The notes under the pieces were generated by a model that was not told where the DNA came from, did not search any database, and saw only the letters and a program-made list of their open reading frames with translations. Below are positions 35,321-44,639 of a stretch of 64,000 nucleotides of DNA, piece after piece. Position 1 is the stretch's first letter, and each line of letters opens with the position of its first letter. Origin of the DNA: Allosalinactinospora lopnorensis (GTDB lineage Bacteria; Actinomycetota; Actinomycetes; Streptosporangiales; Streptosporangiaceae); NCBI RefSeq assembly GCF_000981225.1, contig NZ_LAJC01000001.1, positions 62,001 to 126,000 on the forward strand. Direction: 5' to 3'. Both the position numbers and the translations under genes were made by a program.

Positions 35321-36352
35321 TCACGTGCCGCGGTTCCGCGTGGCCCGCAGGATGACCAGGAAGAATGGGGCTCCCAGGAACGCCGTCACGACACCGAGGG
35401 GGAGCTCCGCAGGGGCGATGACGGTGCGTACCGAGATGTCCACCAGCACCAGGAAGGCCGCACCCGTCACCAGCGACATCGGCAGGATCAGCCGGTAACC
35501 GGTACCGACGAGGCGGCGCACGATGTGCGGCACCACGATGCCGACGAACCCGATCAGTCCGCTGACCGAGACGGCGGCGGCGGTGGCCAGCGAGGCGGCC
35601 GAGATCACGAGCAGCCGCACCCCCGTCGCGTTCAGTCCGAGGCTGGTCGCCTTCTCGTCGCCCATCGCCAGCAGGTCCAGCAGGTATCCGCAGGCCAGCA
35701 GGACGGCCACGCTAACGGCCGCGTAAGGGGCGACCATCCAGACGTCGTCCCAGCCGCCCCTGCCCAGGCCGCCGAGCAGCCAGGAGTAGATCCGCTGCAG
35801 GTTCTCGATCCGGGTCATCTGGACGAGCGTCTGCGCCGCGGACAGGAACGAGGACACCGCCACCCCGGCGAGGATCAACGCGGCGGTGCCGCCCCTTCCC
35901 GCCGAGCTCCCCAGCGCGTAGGCCGCGGCGACGCCGAGGATCGCTCCGGCGAACGCGGCGGCCGGGATCAGCGATCCCGGGTCCACGGCCAGGGTCGGGC
36001 CGTAGACGATGACCAGGGTCGCGCCCAGCCCCGCCCCGCCGGCCGCCCCGAGCAGGTAGGGGTCGGCCAGCGGGTTGCGGAACACGCCCTGGTAGGCGGC
36101 GCCGGCCGTGGCCAGCAGGCCGCCGACGACCGCCCCCAGCACCACCCGGGGCATCCGCAGCTCCACCAGGACCGCGAGCTCCCGGTCGTTGAGCGGGGAC
36201 TCCGCCCCCAGCGGCAGCCTGGCCACCAGTTCACCCGCGATGTCCGCCGGGGTGATGGAGGCGGCGCCGGCGGCGACTCCGGCCAGCATCGCGGCCGCGA
36301 GTACGGCCGCCGCGCAGCAGAGCCGGCCCCAGGCCGACCGGGTGCGTCGCAA
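35321..36352 (-). CDS. btuC: FecCD-family ABC permease, vitamin B12 type
   Basis: 343-aa permease with about 10 TM helices. Family blocks include LRMPRVVLGAVVGGLLATAGAAYQGVFRNPLADPYLLG and GLIGFVGIVVPHIVRR, the loop that contacts the ATPase. TTG at 36352, 4 nt after the btuF stop, has GGAGGAGAC upstream. The cobalamin riboswitch ahead of btuF argues for B12 over siderophore as substrate. No ATPase gene (btuD) is adjacent. Confidence 0.82.
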   Translation of the reverse strand: MRRTRSAWGRLCCAAAVLAAAMLAGVAAGAASITPADIAGELVARLPLGAESPLNDRELAVLVELRMPRVVLGAVVGGLLATAGAAYQGVFRNPLADPYLLGAAGGAGLGATLVIVYGPTLAVDPGSLIPAAAFAGAILGVAAAYALGSSAGRGGTAALILAGVAVSSFLSAAQTLVQMTRIENLQRIYSWLLGGLGRGGWDDVWMVAPYAAVSVAVLLACGYLLDLLAMGDEKATSLGLNATGVRLLVISAASLATAAAVSVSGLIGFVGIVVPHIVRRLVGTGYRLILPMSLVTGAAFLVLVDISVRTVIAPAELPLGVVTAFLGAPFFLVILRATRNRGT

Positions 36353-36356
36353 AGGA

Positions 36357-37286
36357 CTACGTCTCCTCCGCGGCGATGACCGCCTCGGACACGCTCTGGG
36401 CCAGTTCCACGACACGCGGCCCCCAGCGCGACGCGATGTCGGGGTCGAGCGTGACCACGTCGCCGTTCTGGACGGCGCTGATGGTGTCGAAGGCCGGGCG
36501 CTCCTCCAGCGAAGCGACGGCGTCCACGCCGCCGTGGCTCAAAAAGATCAGGTCCGGATCCTCGGCGACGACGAACTCCGCCGAAAGCTGCGGGTAGCCG
36601 TCGGCCTCGTCCCCGGCGGCGTCGGCGATGTTGCTCAGCCCGAACCGCTCGTAGACCTGTCCGATGAAGGTCCCGGAGTTCACCGAGTACATGGCGTCGT
36701 CGAGCTCGTGGTAGTAGCTGAGGTCGACGTCGCCCGTCTGCTCCCGGGTCTCGGCGACGATGCCGTCGAGCTCGGCCTCGACCTGATCGGCCGCCTCTTC
36801 GGCCTCATCGGAGTGCCCGGTGGCCTCGCCCAGCAGCCGCATCTGGTCGTAGGTGTCCTCCAGGACCTCGCCCGCGGGGAGCACGACGACCGGGATCTCG
36901 ATCCTTTCGAGCTGCTCGGCCGCGTCCTCGGCGTCGCGGGCCAGGATGACCAGGTCCGGCTCGTGTTCGGCGATCGCCTCGACGCTGGGGGTGAAGCCGG
37001 ACAGTTCGGTGTCGGGCGCCTCCTCCGGGTGGTTCGAATGCTCGTCGGCGGCGACCACCTGCTCGCCCGCCCCGATCGCGAAGAGGATCTCGGTGCTGGT
37101 CGGCGAGAGCGAGACGATGCGCCGCGGCGCCTCCTCCAGGGTGGTCTCGCCGCGCGCGTCGGTGATGGTGACGGGGAACTCGCCGCCCGCCCCGGCGCCG
37201 GGGCCCGCCGGTTCCCGGGCACCGCAGGAGGGGAGCACGAGGATGGCCAGGAGCAGTACGGCCGTTGTTCGGCGTGCGGTACGCAC
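36357..37286 (-). CDS. btuF: Cobalamin-binding lipoprotein of ABC transporter (BtuF-like)
   Basis: 309-aa lipoprotein with lipobox LPSC near residue 21. The TroA/FecB-type fold has RRIVSLSPTSTEILFAIGAG, SVEAIAEHEPDLVI, and a second lobe with YHELDDAMYSVNSGTFIGQVYERFGL and AEDPDLIFLSH. It would bind cobalamin outside the membrane for BtuC. GTG at 37286 follows AAGGAGACCC. Controlled by the riboswitch upstream. Confidence 0.82.
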   Translation of the reverse strand: MRTARRTTAVLLLAILVLPSCGAREPAGPGAGAGGEFPVTITDARGETTLEEAPRRIVSLSPTSTEILFAIGAGEQVVAADEHSNHPEEAPDTELSGFTPSVEAIAEHEPDLVILARDAEDAAEQLERIEIPVVVLPAGEVLEDTYDQMRLLGEATGHSDEAEEAADQVEAELDGIVAETREQTGDVDLSYYHELDDAMYSVNSGTFIGQVYERFGLSNIADAAGDEADGYPQLSAEFVVAEDPDLIFLSHGGVDAVASLEERPAFDTISAVQNGDVVTLDPDIASRWGPRVVELAQSVSEAVIAAEET

Positions 37287-37359
37287 GGGTCTCCTTCGGC
37301 ATAGGTCGGAAAGCGCGGAGCCCGCGGAGACGGACTGCCCTTCCCACGAGAACAGCGGT

Positions 37360-37495
37360 CGCCGGCATCCGTGGAGGCGACCTGGCTCGTCCCGCCGCCG
37401 GGGCGGCGGGCGTCACAGTTGCGGGACAGCGCCGGATTCCGGGGCCGCGCCCCGACCGGACTTCGCTCGCACGGTGCCATTGCCCTGCCAGAACC
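37360..37495 (-). ncRNA. Cobalamin riboswitch
   Basis: On the minus strand, between smc and btuF, conserved adenosylcobalamin riboswitch pieces occur in order: CACCGTGCGAGCGAAGTCCGG (upper region), GCTGTCCCGCAACTGTGACG (37430-37411) and the B12 box GAGCCAGGTCGCC (37388-37376). A GC hairpin (37392-37410) lies between the last two. The btuF start is ~75 nt downstream. High B12 should switch off btuF-btuC. Exact ends are approximate. Confidence 0.82.
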
Positions 37496-37588
37496 GCTCG
37501 GCAGCGGCAATACTGCCACTTTACCGGGTCCCTTTCCGGATGCCTGGACGGCGGGGGTGCCCCTCGCGCCCGGACGGCGGCACGGGGG

Positions 37589-40500
37589 TCAGGCCCTCTC
37601 CTTGCGCTCCAGCTTCTGGCTGATGACCTGGGAGATGCCGTCGCCCTGCATGGTCACGCCGTACAACGCGTCGCAGGCCTCCATGGTGCGCTTCTGGTGG
37701 GTGATGACGATGAGCTGGGAGGCCTGGCGTAGTTCGTCGAAGATCAGCAGCAACCGCTGCAGGTTGGTGTCGTCGAGCGCCGCCTCGACCTCGTCCAGCA
37801 CGTAGAAGGGCGAGGGCCGCGCTTTGAAGATCGCGGCGAGGAAGGCCACGGCGGTCAGCGACCGTTCGCCCCCGGACAGCAGGGACAGCCGCTTGACCTT
37901 CTTGCCCGGGGGCCGCGCCTCCACCTCGATGCCGGTGGTGAGCATGTCGCCGGGCTCGGTGAGGACCAGGCGCCCCTCCCCTCCGGGGAAGAGCCGGCCG
38001 AAGATCTTCGCGAACTCCCGCTCGACGTCGGCGAAGGCCGCGGAGAACACCTCCTGGACCCGGTCGTCGACCTCTTTGACCACCGTGATCAGGTCACTGC
38101 GGGTCTTCTTCAGGTCCTCCAGCTGCGCGGTAAGGAAGTTGTGGCGCTCCTCAAGGGCGGCGAACTCTTCGAGCGCCAGTGGATTGATCTTGCCGAGCTG
38201 GTTGAGCTGGCGCTCGGCGGTGCGCGCTCGTTTCTCCTGGACCTCGCGGACGTAGGGGACGGCGACGGCCTCGGCGTCCCCGGCGTCGTCGGGCGGCGGG
38301 ATGGGGACCCGCGGCCCGTACTCGTGGGTGAGCGTCGGGACGTCGACCCCCATCTCGTCCACGGCTTTCGTCTCCATCTGCTCCAGCCGGAGCCTCCGCT
38401 CGGCACGGGCGACTTCGCTGCCGTGCACGGCGTTGACCAGTTTCTCCATCTCGACCGAGAGCTCGCGGACGCGCGCCCGGACGGTTTTCAGCTCGACGTC
38501 GCGGGCGTCGCGTTCCTCTTCCGCCGCCCGGCGTTCGGCGTCGGCGTCGGCCACGGAGGCCTCGATCCGCTGGAGCGCTTCAGCGGCGCTCTCGGCCACC
38601 GCCTCGGCGACGCGCGACTGCCGGCGCCGGAGCTCGCGGCGCTGTGCGGCGCGCTCCCGCGCCTCGCGTTCCTTGGCGGCGGCACGCGCCAAGCCGTCGG
38701 CCCGGCCGGAGATCGAGCGGACGCGCTCCTCAGCGGTCCGTACCGCCAGGCGCGTTTCCGTCTCCGCCGCTCTGGCCGCGGAGGCGCGCTCGGCAAGGGC
38801 GTCGCGGTGGTCGGTACCGGGCTCGTCGTCCTCGATCGGTTCGGCCTCGGCAACGGCCAGGCGCTCCTCCAGGCCGGCGAGCTTCTCCAGGTCCGCCTCG
38901 CGGCCCCGGCCCGCCTTCGCGGCCGCCGAGGCGTAGCGCTCGGCCTCGGCCTCGGCGGAACGGGCCTGCCCGCCGAGCTTCCCGAGTTGCTGGGCCACCT
39001 CGTTCCGGCGCTTGTCGGCGGCGCGGCGGCGGGCGGCGAGGTCGTCGGCGGCGCCCGTGATACGTGCCCTTTCCTCCTCGGTCTCGGCCAGCTCCGCCGC
39101 AGCCCGTTTGCAGGCGGCCGCCGCCTCTTGGAGCCGCTCCTCGGCCTCGTCCACGGCCGCCTGCACTTCGAGGAGGCTCGGCGACGATGAGGACCCGCCG
39201 TGCACCAGGGCCGGGGCGAAGACGTCGCCGTCGCGGGTGACCGCGCGCAGCTCCGGCTCCGCACCGAGGACCCGGCGGGCCTCGGCGGCGTCGGCGACCA
39301 GGGCCGTCCGGTCGAGCAGCGCGGTGACGGCGGACTCCAGTTCCGGCGGCGGGTGCACGGTGTCGACGACGTATTGGACGCCCTGGGGCAGCGTCGGCCA
39401 GGCGCTCCGCGGCGGTACGGCCCCGTCGGCGTTCTGGGCCACCACGATCCCGGCGCGGCCGGCGTCGTCTGTTTTCAGCAGGTCCAGCGCGGCCTCGGCG
39501 GCGTCGGCGCCGTCGACCGCGACGGCGTCGGAGGCCGCACCAAGGGCGGCGGCGATAGCGGTCTCGTGCCCGGGGGCCACCTGCACCAGGGCCGCTATGG
39601 AGCCGATAAGCCCGGGCAGCCGGTCGGCGGCGCCCAGCAGCGCGCCCGCTCCGTCCTTGCGGTTGAGGCCCATCTCCAGGGCCTCCTTGCGGGCGGCCAG
39701 TGCGGCGCGTTCGCGCTCAGCCGCCCGTTCGGTCTCACGCAGCTTCTTCAGCCGGGCATCGACGGCGGCGAGTTCGCGCTTGGCGTTCTCCTGGGCCTCG
39801 TTGAGTTCGGCGTCCCCCTGGTCCAGCCCCTCGGAGTCGGCGCTGGCCTGCTCGTGCTCGGCGCGGGCGGTTTCGGCCCGCTCCCGGGCATCGACGGCGG
39901 CGGCGTCGAGGCGGTCGACCTCGGCCTCGCTGGCCGCGAGCCGGCTGCGCAGCGCCTCGACCTGACCGCGGAGACGAACCAGGTCCTCCCGCCGTTCGGC
40001 CGCCGCGCGGGCTGCGGTCGCGATCCGTCTCTCCTCCTCCTGGAGGGCCTGCTCGGCGGCGGTGCGGTCGGTAACGGCCGCTTCCAGCCTCTCCCGGGAG
40101 TCGTCCAGGCGGAACCGCAGCTCCTCTTCTTGGGCGCGCACCTCCTCGGCCTCGCGTTCGAGTTCCTCCGGGTCGCGGCCGGGGCGCTCTTCCTCGGATT
40201 CGGCGGTGAGGCCGGCGAGATTGCGGTGGCGTTCCGCGGCGAGACCGGCCACGGCGTTCAGCCGCTCCCTGAGCCGGGAGAGCCCGTGGTAGGTCTCCAG
40301 GGCCCGAGCGAGCCGGGGAGCGGCCTCGGTGGCCGCGTTCTCCAGCTGGGTCTCCCGTTCCTGGGCATCGGCGAGGGACCTCTCGGTGGCCTCTCGGCGG
40401 GTGCGGACGGTGGCCTCGTCCGCCTCCTCCTTCTCCAACCGCTCCTTGAGGGTGACGATGTCGTCGGCGAGCAGCCGGAGCCGGGCATCGCGGAGGTCGG

Positions 40501-41158
40501 CTTGGATGACCGCGGCGCGGCGGGCGAGCTCGGCCTGCTTGCCCAAGGGCTTGAGCTGGCGGCGCAGCTCGGCGGTGAGGTCGGTTACGCGGTCCAGGTT
40601 GCCCTGCATCGCGTCGAGCTTGCGCAGGGCCTTCTCTTTGCGCTTGCGGTGCTTGAGGATGCCCGCGGCCTCTTCGATGAGGCCGCGCCGTTCTTCCGGC
40701 CCGGCGTGCAGAACGGTGTCCAGCTGCCCCTGGCCGACGATGACGTGCATCTCGCGGCCGATACCGGAGTCGCTGAGCAGTTCCTGAAGGTCGAGCAGCC
40801 GGCAGGTGTCTCCGTTGATCGCGTACTCCGAACCGCCGTTGCGGAACATCGTCCGCTTGATCGTGACCTCGGAGTAGTCGATGGGAAGTGCCCCATCGGT
40901 GTTGTCGATGGTGAGGCTGACCTCCGCGCGGCCCAGCGCGGCCCGCGAGGACGTACCGGCGAAGATGACGTCCTCCATCTTGCCGCCGCGCAGGGATTTC
41001 GCCCCTTGTTCGCCCATGACCCAGGCCAGCGCGTCGACGACATTGGACTTGCCGGAACCGTTGGGCCCGACGACACAGGTGATGCCGGGCTCGAAACGGA
41101 GGGTGGTGGCCGAGGCGAACGATTTGAAGCCACGCAGCGTGAGGTTCTTCAGATACAC
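37589..41158 (-). CDS. smc: Chromosome segregation ATPase SMC
   Basis: 1189-aa condensin subunit. Walker A GPNGSGKSN (about 32-40), long Ala/Glu/Arg-rich coiled coils (about 170-500 and 660-1000) around the hinge (LLGAADRLPGLIGSIAALVQV... near 510-660), then the signature LLSGGERSLTAVAF and Walker B FYVLDEVEAALDD. Frame intact over the full length. Start GTG/ATG at 41158 opens MYLKNLTLRGFKSFA, the standard N-terminus. Confidence 0.97.
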   Translation of the reverse strand: MYLKNLTLRGFKSFASATTLRFEPGITCVVGPNGSGKSNVVDALAWVMGEQGAKSLRGGKMEDVIFAGTSSRAALGRAEVSLTIDNTDGALPIDYSEVTIKRTMFRNGGSEYAINGDTCRLLDLQELLSDSGIGREMHVIVGQGQLDTVLHAGPEERRGLIEEAAGILKHRKRKEKALRKLDAMQGNLDRVTDLTAELRRQLKPLGKQAELARRAAVIQADLRDARLRLLADDIVTLKERLEKEEADEATVRTRREATERSLADAQERETQLENAATEAAPRLARALETYHGLSRLRERLNAVAGLAAERHRNLAGLTAESEEERPGRDPEELEREAEEVRAQEEELRFRLDDSRERLEAAVTDRTAAEQALQEEERRIATAARAAAERREDLVRLRGQVEALRSRLAASEAEVDRLDAAAVDARERAETARAEHEQASADSEGLDQGDAELNEAQENAKRELAAVDARLKKLRETERAAERERAALAARKEALEMGLNRKDGAGALLGAADRLPGLIGSIAALVQVAPGHETAIAAALGAASDAVAVDGADAAEAALDLLKTDDAGRAGIVVAQNADGAVPPRSAWPTLPQGVQYVVDTVHPPPELESAVTALLDRTALVADAAEARRVLGAEPELRAVTRDGDVFAPALVHGGSSSSPSLLEVQAAVDEAEERLQEAAAACKRAAAELAETEEERARITGAADDLAARRRAADKRRNEVAQQLGKLGGQARSAEAEAERYASAAAKAGRGREADLEKLAGLEERLAVAEAEPIEDDEPGTDHRDALAERASAARAAETETRLAVRTAEERVRSISGRADGLARAAAKEREARERAAQRRELRRRQSRVAEAVAESAAEALQRIEASVADADAERRAAEEERDARDVELKTVRARVRELSVEMEKLVNAVHGSEVARAERRLRLEQMETKAVDEMGVDVPTLTHEYGPRVPIPPPDDAGDAEAVAVPYVREVQEKRARTAERQLNQLGKINPLALEEFAALEERHNFLTAQLEDLKKTRSDLITVVKEVDDRVQEVFSAAFADVEREFAKIFGRLFPGGEGRLVLTEPGDMLTTGIEVEARPPGKKVKRLSLLSGGERSLTAVAFLAAIFKARPSPFYVLDEVEAALDDTNLQRLLLIFDELRQASQLIVITHQKRTMEACDALYGVTMQGDGISQVISQKLERKERA

Positions 41159-41611
41159 GCTCTGCGTCCCCCTCGGTCGCGTTCCGCTGCCCCTGATCTG
41201 CCCCTGAGGGTAAGGGTGCCATGAACCACCCGGTCCTGCCGCACGTTCGCGCCGGTACCAGCGGCGCCGCTCCCGCGGACTCCGGTCACGGCGCGGCCGA
41301 GTCCGGAGGGCGTGCGGGGTGCACGCACGGCGAAGACCGAATGCGGTTCACGGATATCGAGGTCCCGCGAAGCACCGTCGCAGCCGCTGTCCCCATCCGC
41401 GTAGCGGTGGCGTCAGAGAGGTCGACAACGAACGAAACGGTGCGCGGTATCGAACGAAGATACCGAGGATTGCGGGGAAATCGCTCCGGGTACACCCTGG
41501 ACGATAAAGGGCCGACCACCGGAGGGAAAAGAACAGCTCAACGTAAGCGGCCCAAGGGACGCCGGGGAAATACTGGGCGCCCCTTACTCCACGCGGGCAC
41601 GCTATAGAGCG
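41159..41611. other. smc upstream region
   Basis: 453 bp without a gene I can support. It contains a 7-bp inverted repeat with a 7-bp spacer (CGGTATC/GATACCG, 41445-41465) and two copies of CGAACGAA (41429-41436, 41451-41458), 22 bp apart. These may be regulatory; no regulator is known to me. A plus-strand open frame covering much of it has shadow-like composition. Confidence 0.4.
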
Positions 41612-41803
41612 TCAAGCGAGCGCGGGCTCGCGGTCGGTCGCACTGACGGTGACATCCGTGACAGCAGCAGAGAGCTGATCGTTTCGGGCTTGAAGTCGCC
41701 CGATCTCGTCTTCGAGGTCACGTACTCGCTTCTGCAGCCGCCGCATTTCCTGAACCATTTGAGGATCAGGACCGCCGACGTGGCCAAACAGAGCCTTCGC
41801 CAT
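41612..41803 (-). CDS. Small coiled-coil protein, DUF6752-like
   Basis: 63-aa protein MAKALFGHVGGPDPQ then a leucine/arginine-rich heptad region (MVQEMRRLQKRVRDLEDEIGRL) that forms a coiled coil, and a short tail. The MAKAL-G-VGxxDP opening is strongly conserved in actinobacteria (I recall it as DUF6752-like). The ATG at 41803 has GGAGGACCC upstream. It stands alone between smc and acyP. Function unknown. Confidence 0.75.
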   Translation of the reverse strand: MAKALFGHVGGPDPQMVQEMRRLQKRVRDLEDEIGRLQARNDQLSAAVTDVTVSATDREPALA

Positions 41804-42118
41804 GATGTGGGTCCTCCACACTGAGTGACCAGATTAACCCCACGCACACGTGAGCCACGATCACGCGACCGGAATTCCGATGCGTCTCATGACTGGAAAG
41901 GCACGTGGTCTATCTTCCAGAATCTCACTGCGGGCGCTACTGGTCAAGATTGAACGGGACTGTACGTAACTGAGCAGTAACCAGGCAGGTCACAGCGCAC
42001 GACTCGTATTCGAGCACCCCCGGGGCACCATTTGTGCCCTACCGCCGCATCACGTGCACTGCGGACGACACACTCCTGCCGCGGGGCGCTCACGAACCGC
42101 GTAGCCCCTCTAGGATAC
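41804..42118. other. Intergenic region between acyP and the coiled-coil gene
   Basis: 315 bp of visibly lower GC than the surroundings. I see no gene, tRNA or clear hairpin. It should carry the promoter of the coiled-coil gene. Confidence 0.35.
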
Positions 42119-42397
42119 TCATCGTTCAATGAATCCGGAGAACGAACCCCCGGAGTTCCCCCAACGTTCAACGACCAAAGCAACCTGACCAGGGGTATCG
42201 CTCCCACGCAACAGTTCGAGCAATTGCTCACACGCCTTCCGGGGCCCCTCTGCGACCACCTCGACCCGGCCGTCCGGCAGATTGGTCGCCGCTCCGTTGA
42301 GCCCGAGCTCCAGCGCCCGCGACCGGACCCACCACCGGAAGCCGACGCCTTGAACGTAGCCGTGCACCCAGGCCGTCAGCCGGGCTTCCCCTGACAT
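42119..42397 (-). CDS. acyP: Acylphosphatase
   Basis: 92-aa enzyme that hydrolyses acyl phosphates. The signature GYVQGVGFRWWVR (with the catalytic Arg) and the Asn in NGAATNLPDGRVEVVAEG are both present. The ATG at 42397 has GGAGGAGCCG upstream; a much longer in-frame opening overlaps mutM and is rejected. Confidence 0.94.
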   Translation of the reverse strand: MSGEARLTAWVHGYVQGVGFRWWVRSRALELGLNGAATNLPDGRVEVVAEGPRKACEQLLELLRGSDTPGQVALVVERWGNSGGSFSGFIER

Positions 42398-42414
42398 CGG
42401 CTCCTCCTCCCACG

Positions 42415-43326
42415 TTACGGCGCGGCCTCTGAGAACCAGGGCTCCGGCTGGCATTTCGGACAGCTGAACGACGACCGGTTCATGAACGCGACACGCCGGA
42501 TGAGTGCCCCGCACCGTTCGCACGGGAGGTCCCGCCTCCCGTAGACCTTCAGGCCGCGCTCGAAATACCCGCTCTCGCCGTTCACATTGACGTAGAGGCC
42601 GTCGAAGGAGGTCCCACCATCCTCCAGCGCGTCGCGCAGCACAGCGCGCACCTGCTCCAGCAGAGTGGCGACCCGCGGACGCTCCAAGTCCGCTGTTGCG
42701 CGCTCCCCGTGCAGCCGGGCCCGCCACAGCGCCTCGTCCGCATAGATGTTGCCTACCCCACTGATGAGGGACTGATCCAGCAGCGCGCGCTTCAGGGTGG
42801 TGCGGCGGCGCCGGAGCGCCTCCGCGAAGGCGCGGTCGTCGAAGGCCGAGTCCAGGGGATCACGCGCGATGTGCCGGATCACCGAAGGCACGGCCAGGTC
42901 CGCTCCCACGGCCGCGGCCGTGTCCGGTCTCACCTGTGCGGTGTCGGCGACGAGCGAGTCCACCATCAGGTGGCCGAACGTGCGCTGGTCGACGAAGCGC
43001 AGCTCGCCGCCGTCCCCGTCCAGCGGAACACGCACGCGCAGATGGCGCTCGGGAGCGCGCTCAGCCGGCTGGACCAGCAGCTGACCGCTCATCCCCAGGT
43101 GGGCGAGCAGCGCCTCCCCGGAGTCCAGCGTGAGCCACAGGTACTTTCCGCGGCGCCGGGCCGCGGTGACCGCGCGTCCCGCCAACCGCCCGGAGAAATC
43201 ACCGGCACCGGCCGCGTGGCGGCGGATCGACCGCGGGTGCAGCACCGAGACGTCGCCGATCCCGCGTCCGACCACCCAGCGCTCAAGGCCGCGCCGGACC
43301 ACTTCGACCTCTGGGAGCTCAGGCAT
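42415..43326 (-). CDS. mutM: Formamidopyrimidine-DNA glycosylase
   Basis: 303-aa repair enzyme that excises 8-oxoguanine and nicks the abasic site. The catalytic N-terminus PELPEVE (P2, E3) is intact, a Lys lies in RRGKYLWL, and the C-terminal zinc finger is [13 protein letters not shown]...CPKC. It is 17 bp upstream of acyP and 14 bp downstream of rnc. Confidence 0.96.
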   Translation of the reverse strand: MPELPEVEVVRRGLERWVVGRGIGDVSVLHPRSIRRHAAGAGDFSGRLAGRAVTAARRRGKYLWLTLDSGEALLAHLGMSGQLLVQPAERAPERHLRVRVPLDGDGGELRFVDQRTFGHLMVDSLVADTAQVRPDTAAAVGADLAVPSVIRHIARDPLDSAFDDRAFAEALRRRRTTLKRALLDQSLISGVGNIYADEALWRARLHGERATADLERPRVATLLEQVRAVLRDALEDGGTSFDGLYVNVNGESGYFERGLKVYGRRDLPCERCGALIRRVAFMNRSSFSCPKCQPEPWFSEAAP

Positions 43327-43340
43327 CGGCGGCGCACTTC

Positions 43341-44072
43341 CTAGTTCTGGTGTTCTCCGTGCCGCTGGACCTCGGCCCGGGCCCGGATCGCCTTCCAGGC
43401 CGACTCGGCGGCCTGCTGCTCGGCTTCCTTCTTGCTGCGCCCCTCGCCGAGACCGTGCGTCTCCCCCGCTACCCGGACCGTCGCGCGGAACGTCTTCTGG
43501 TGGTCGGGACCGCTCTCCTCGACCTGGTACTCGGGAACACCGAGCATCTCGGCCGCGGTGAGCTCCTGCAGCGACGTCTTCCAGTCGAGCCCCGCGCCCA
43601 GGCCCGACGCCGTGGCGATCAGGGGGTCAAACAGACGGTGCACCAGATCGGAGGCCACGTCCAGGCCGCGGTCGAGGTACACCGCGCCGATGACCGCCTC
43701 CAGCGTGTCGGCGAGGATCGAGGACTTGTCGCGTCCGCCGGTGGCCTCCTCGCCCCGCCCCAGGCGAATGTAGTCGCCGATGCCCAGGCCGCGCGACACA
43801 TCGGCGAGCGCGCGCATATTGACCACAGCGGCCCGCAGCTTGGCGAGCTGCCCCTCGGGCAGATCCGGGTGCTCCCGGAACAACGTGTCGGTGACGACCA
43901 GGCCCAGGACCGAGTCGCCGAGGAACTCCAGACGCTCGTTGGTCGGCAGCCCGCCCTTCTCGTAGGCATAGGAGCGGTGCGTCAGCGCCCGTACCAGTAC
44001 CTGGGGATCCACCTCGACACCGATCGCCCGGTAGAACTCCTGTGCCTCGGTCGGGTTGAGTTGAGTGGCCAC
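43341..44072 (-). CDS. rnc: Ribonuclease III
   Basis: 243-aa dsRNA endonuclease. The signature [15 protein letters not shown] carries catalytic acids; a second set is in [13 protein letters not shown]. The C-terminal dsRBD (about 165-232) has [18 protein letters not shown]. The ATG at 44072 follows a region without rpmF read-through because of the terminator at 44274. Confidence 0.96.
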   Translation of the reverse strand: MATQLNPTEAQEFYRAIGVEVDPQVLVRALTHRSYAYEKGGLPTNERLEFLGDSVLGLVVTDTLFREHPDLPEGQLAKLRAAVVNMRALADVSRGLGIGDYIRLGRGEEATGGRDKSSILADTLEAVIGAVYLDRGLDVASDLVHRLFDPLIATASGLGAGLDWKTSLQELTAAEMLGVPEYQVEESGPDHQKTFRATVRVAGETHGLGEGRSKKEAEQQAAESAWKAIRARAEVQRHGEHQN

Positions 44073-44273
44073 TGAAAATTCACATCCCTATATCCGGCGC
44101 CGCACCACAGGGCGCGCTCTCCTTCGTTCCTGGCTGCGCTCGTCTGGGCCGATTAGGGACGCTCGAGGGCGAGGTGATCGTCGCGAAGAAGTGTCTTCTC
44201 CCCGGCGGCCACCACGGCCTCGGGTAGGCCCGCACCGGCACGATGTCCTCTTATCCGGTTGTTTCCGATAGGC

Positions 44274-44309
44274 GTGATGGCGGGCTCAGTGAACTGAGCC
44301 CGCCATCAC
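44274..44309 (-). terminator. Strong hairpin terminator after rpmF
   Basis: Perfect 16-bp stem (GTGATGGCGGGCTCAG and complement) with the tetraloop TGAA, 7 nt after the rpmF stop. Confidence 0.85.
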
Positions 44310-44316
44310 TCGCGGT

Positions 44317-44493
44317 TCAGGCCGGGTTGACGACCTGCCGGTTGTTATAGGTGCCACACGTGGGGCAGGCGACGTGCGGGAGCTTGGGGTCGCGGCAACG
44401 CGGGCAGCTGGTCAGCACCGGGCGCGACGCCTTCCACTGGGAACGGCGAATGCGGGTGCGGGCCCGCGACTTCTTCCGCTTCGGGACGGCCAC
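44317..44493 (-). CDS. rpmF: 50S ribosomal protein L32
   Basis: 58-aa L32 starting MAVPKRKKSRARTRIRRSQW. Two cysteine pairs, CPRC (30-33) and CPTC (43-46), form a zinc ribbon, so this is the C+ form. GTG at 44493 with GGAGGATTGAA upstream. Between the YceD protein and rnc, the usual place. Confidence 0.96.
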   Translation of the reverse strand: MAVPKRKKSRARTRIRRSQWKASRPVLTSCPRCRDPKLPHVACPTCGTYNNRQVVNPA

Positions 44494-44543
44494 TTCAATC
44501 CTCCTGGGTCACCCCCGCGGCCGCGGGAGCTCGCTTTGCCTAT

Positions 44544-44571
44544 GGTCATTCCCGCGCTCGCGGGGGAACAC
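44544..44571 (-). repeat. Solitary CRISPR-repeat-like element upstream of rpmF
   Basis: Read on the minus strand: GTGTTCCCCCGCGAGCG then CGGGAATGACC. This resembles the type I-E repeat consensus GTGnTCCCCGCGnnnGCGGGGATGA. A weaker look-alike (GAGCTCCCGCGGCCGCGGGGGTGACC) lies at 44507-44533, 37 bp away, not the 61-bp CRISPR period. No cas gene is near. It may be only a GC-rich palindrome. Confidence 0.3.
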
Positions 44572-44639
44572 CGCACTCCTGCGCGGACCGCACGCCCCAT
44601 GGCCGGGACGGTGCCGTCGCCCACTCAGGGAGTGAGATC

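Noticed and set aside
39200-41224. 674-codon plus-strand frame opposite smc
   Set aside because: Shadow of the SMC coiled-coil coding sequence; no domain or start signal.
41221-41607. 128-codon plus-strand frame upstream of smc
   Set aside because: No Shine-Dalgarno, no recognisable family, overlaps a repeat-bearing regulatory region.
41900-42060. Possible tRNA in the lower-GC region before acyP
   Set aside because: A TTCGA-like string is present but the T-arm, anticodon arm and acceptor pairing do not form.
44507-44571. A genuine CRISPR array
   Set aside because: Only one good and one poor repeat-like unit, 37 bp apart, no spacers of regular length and no cas genes.
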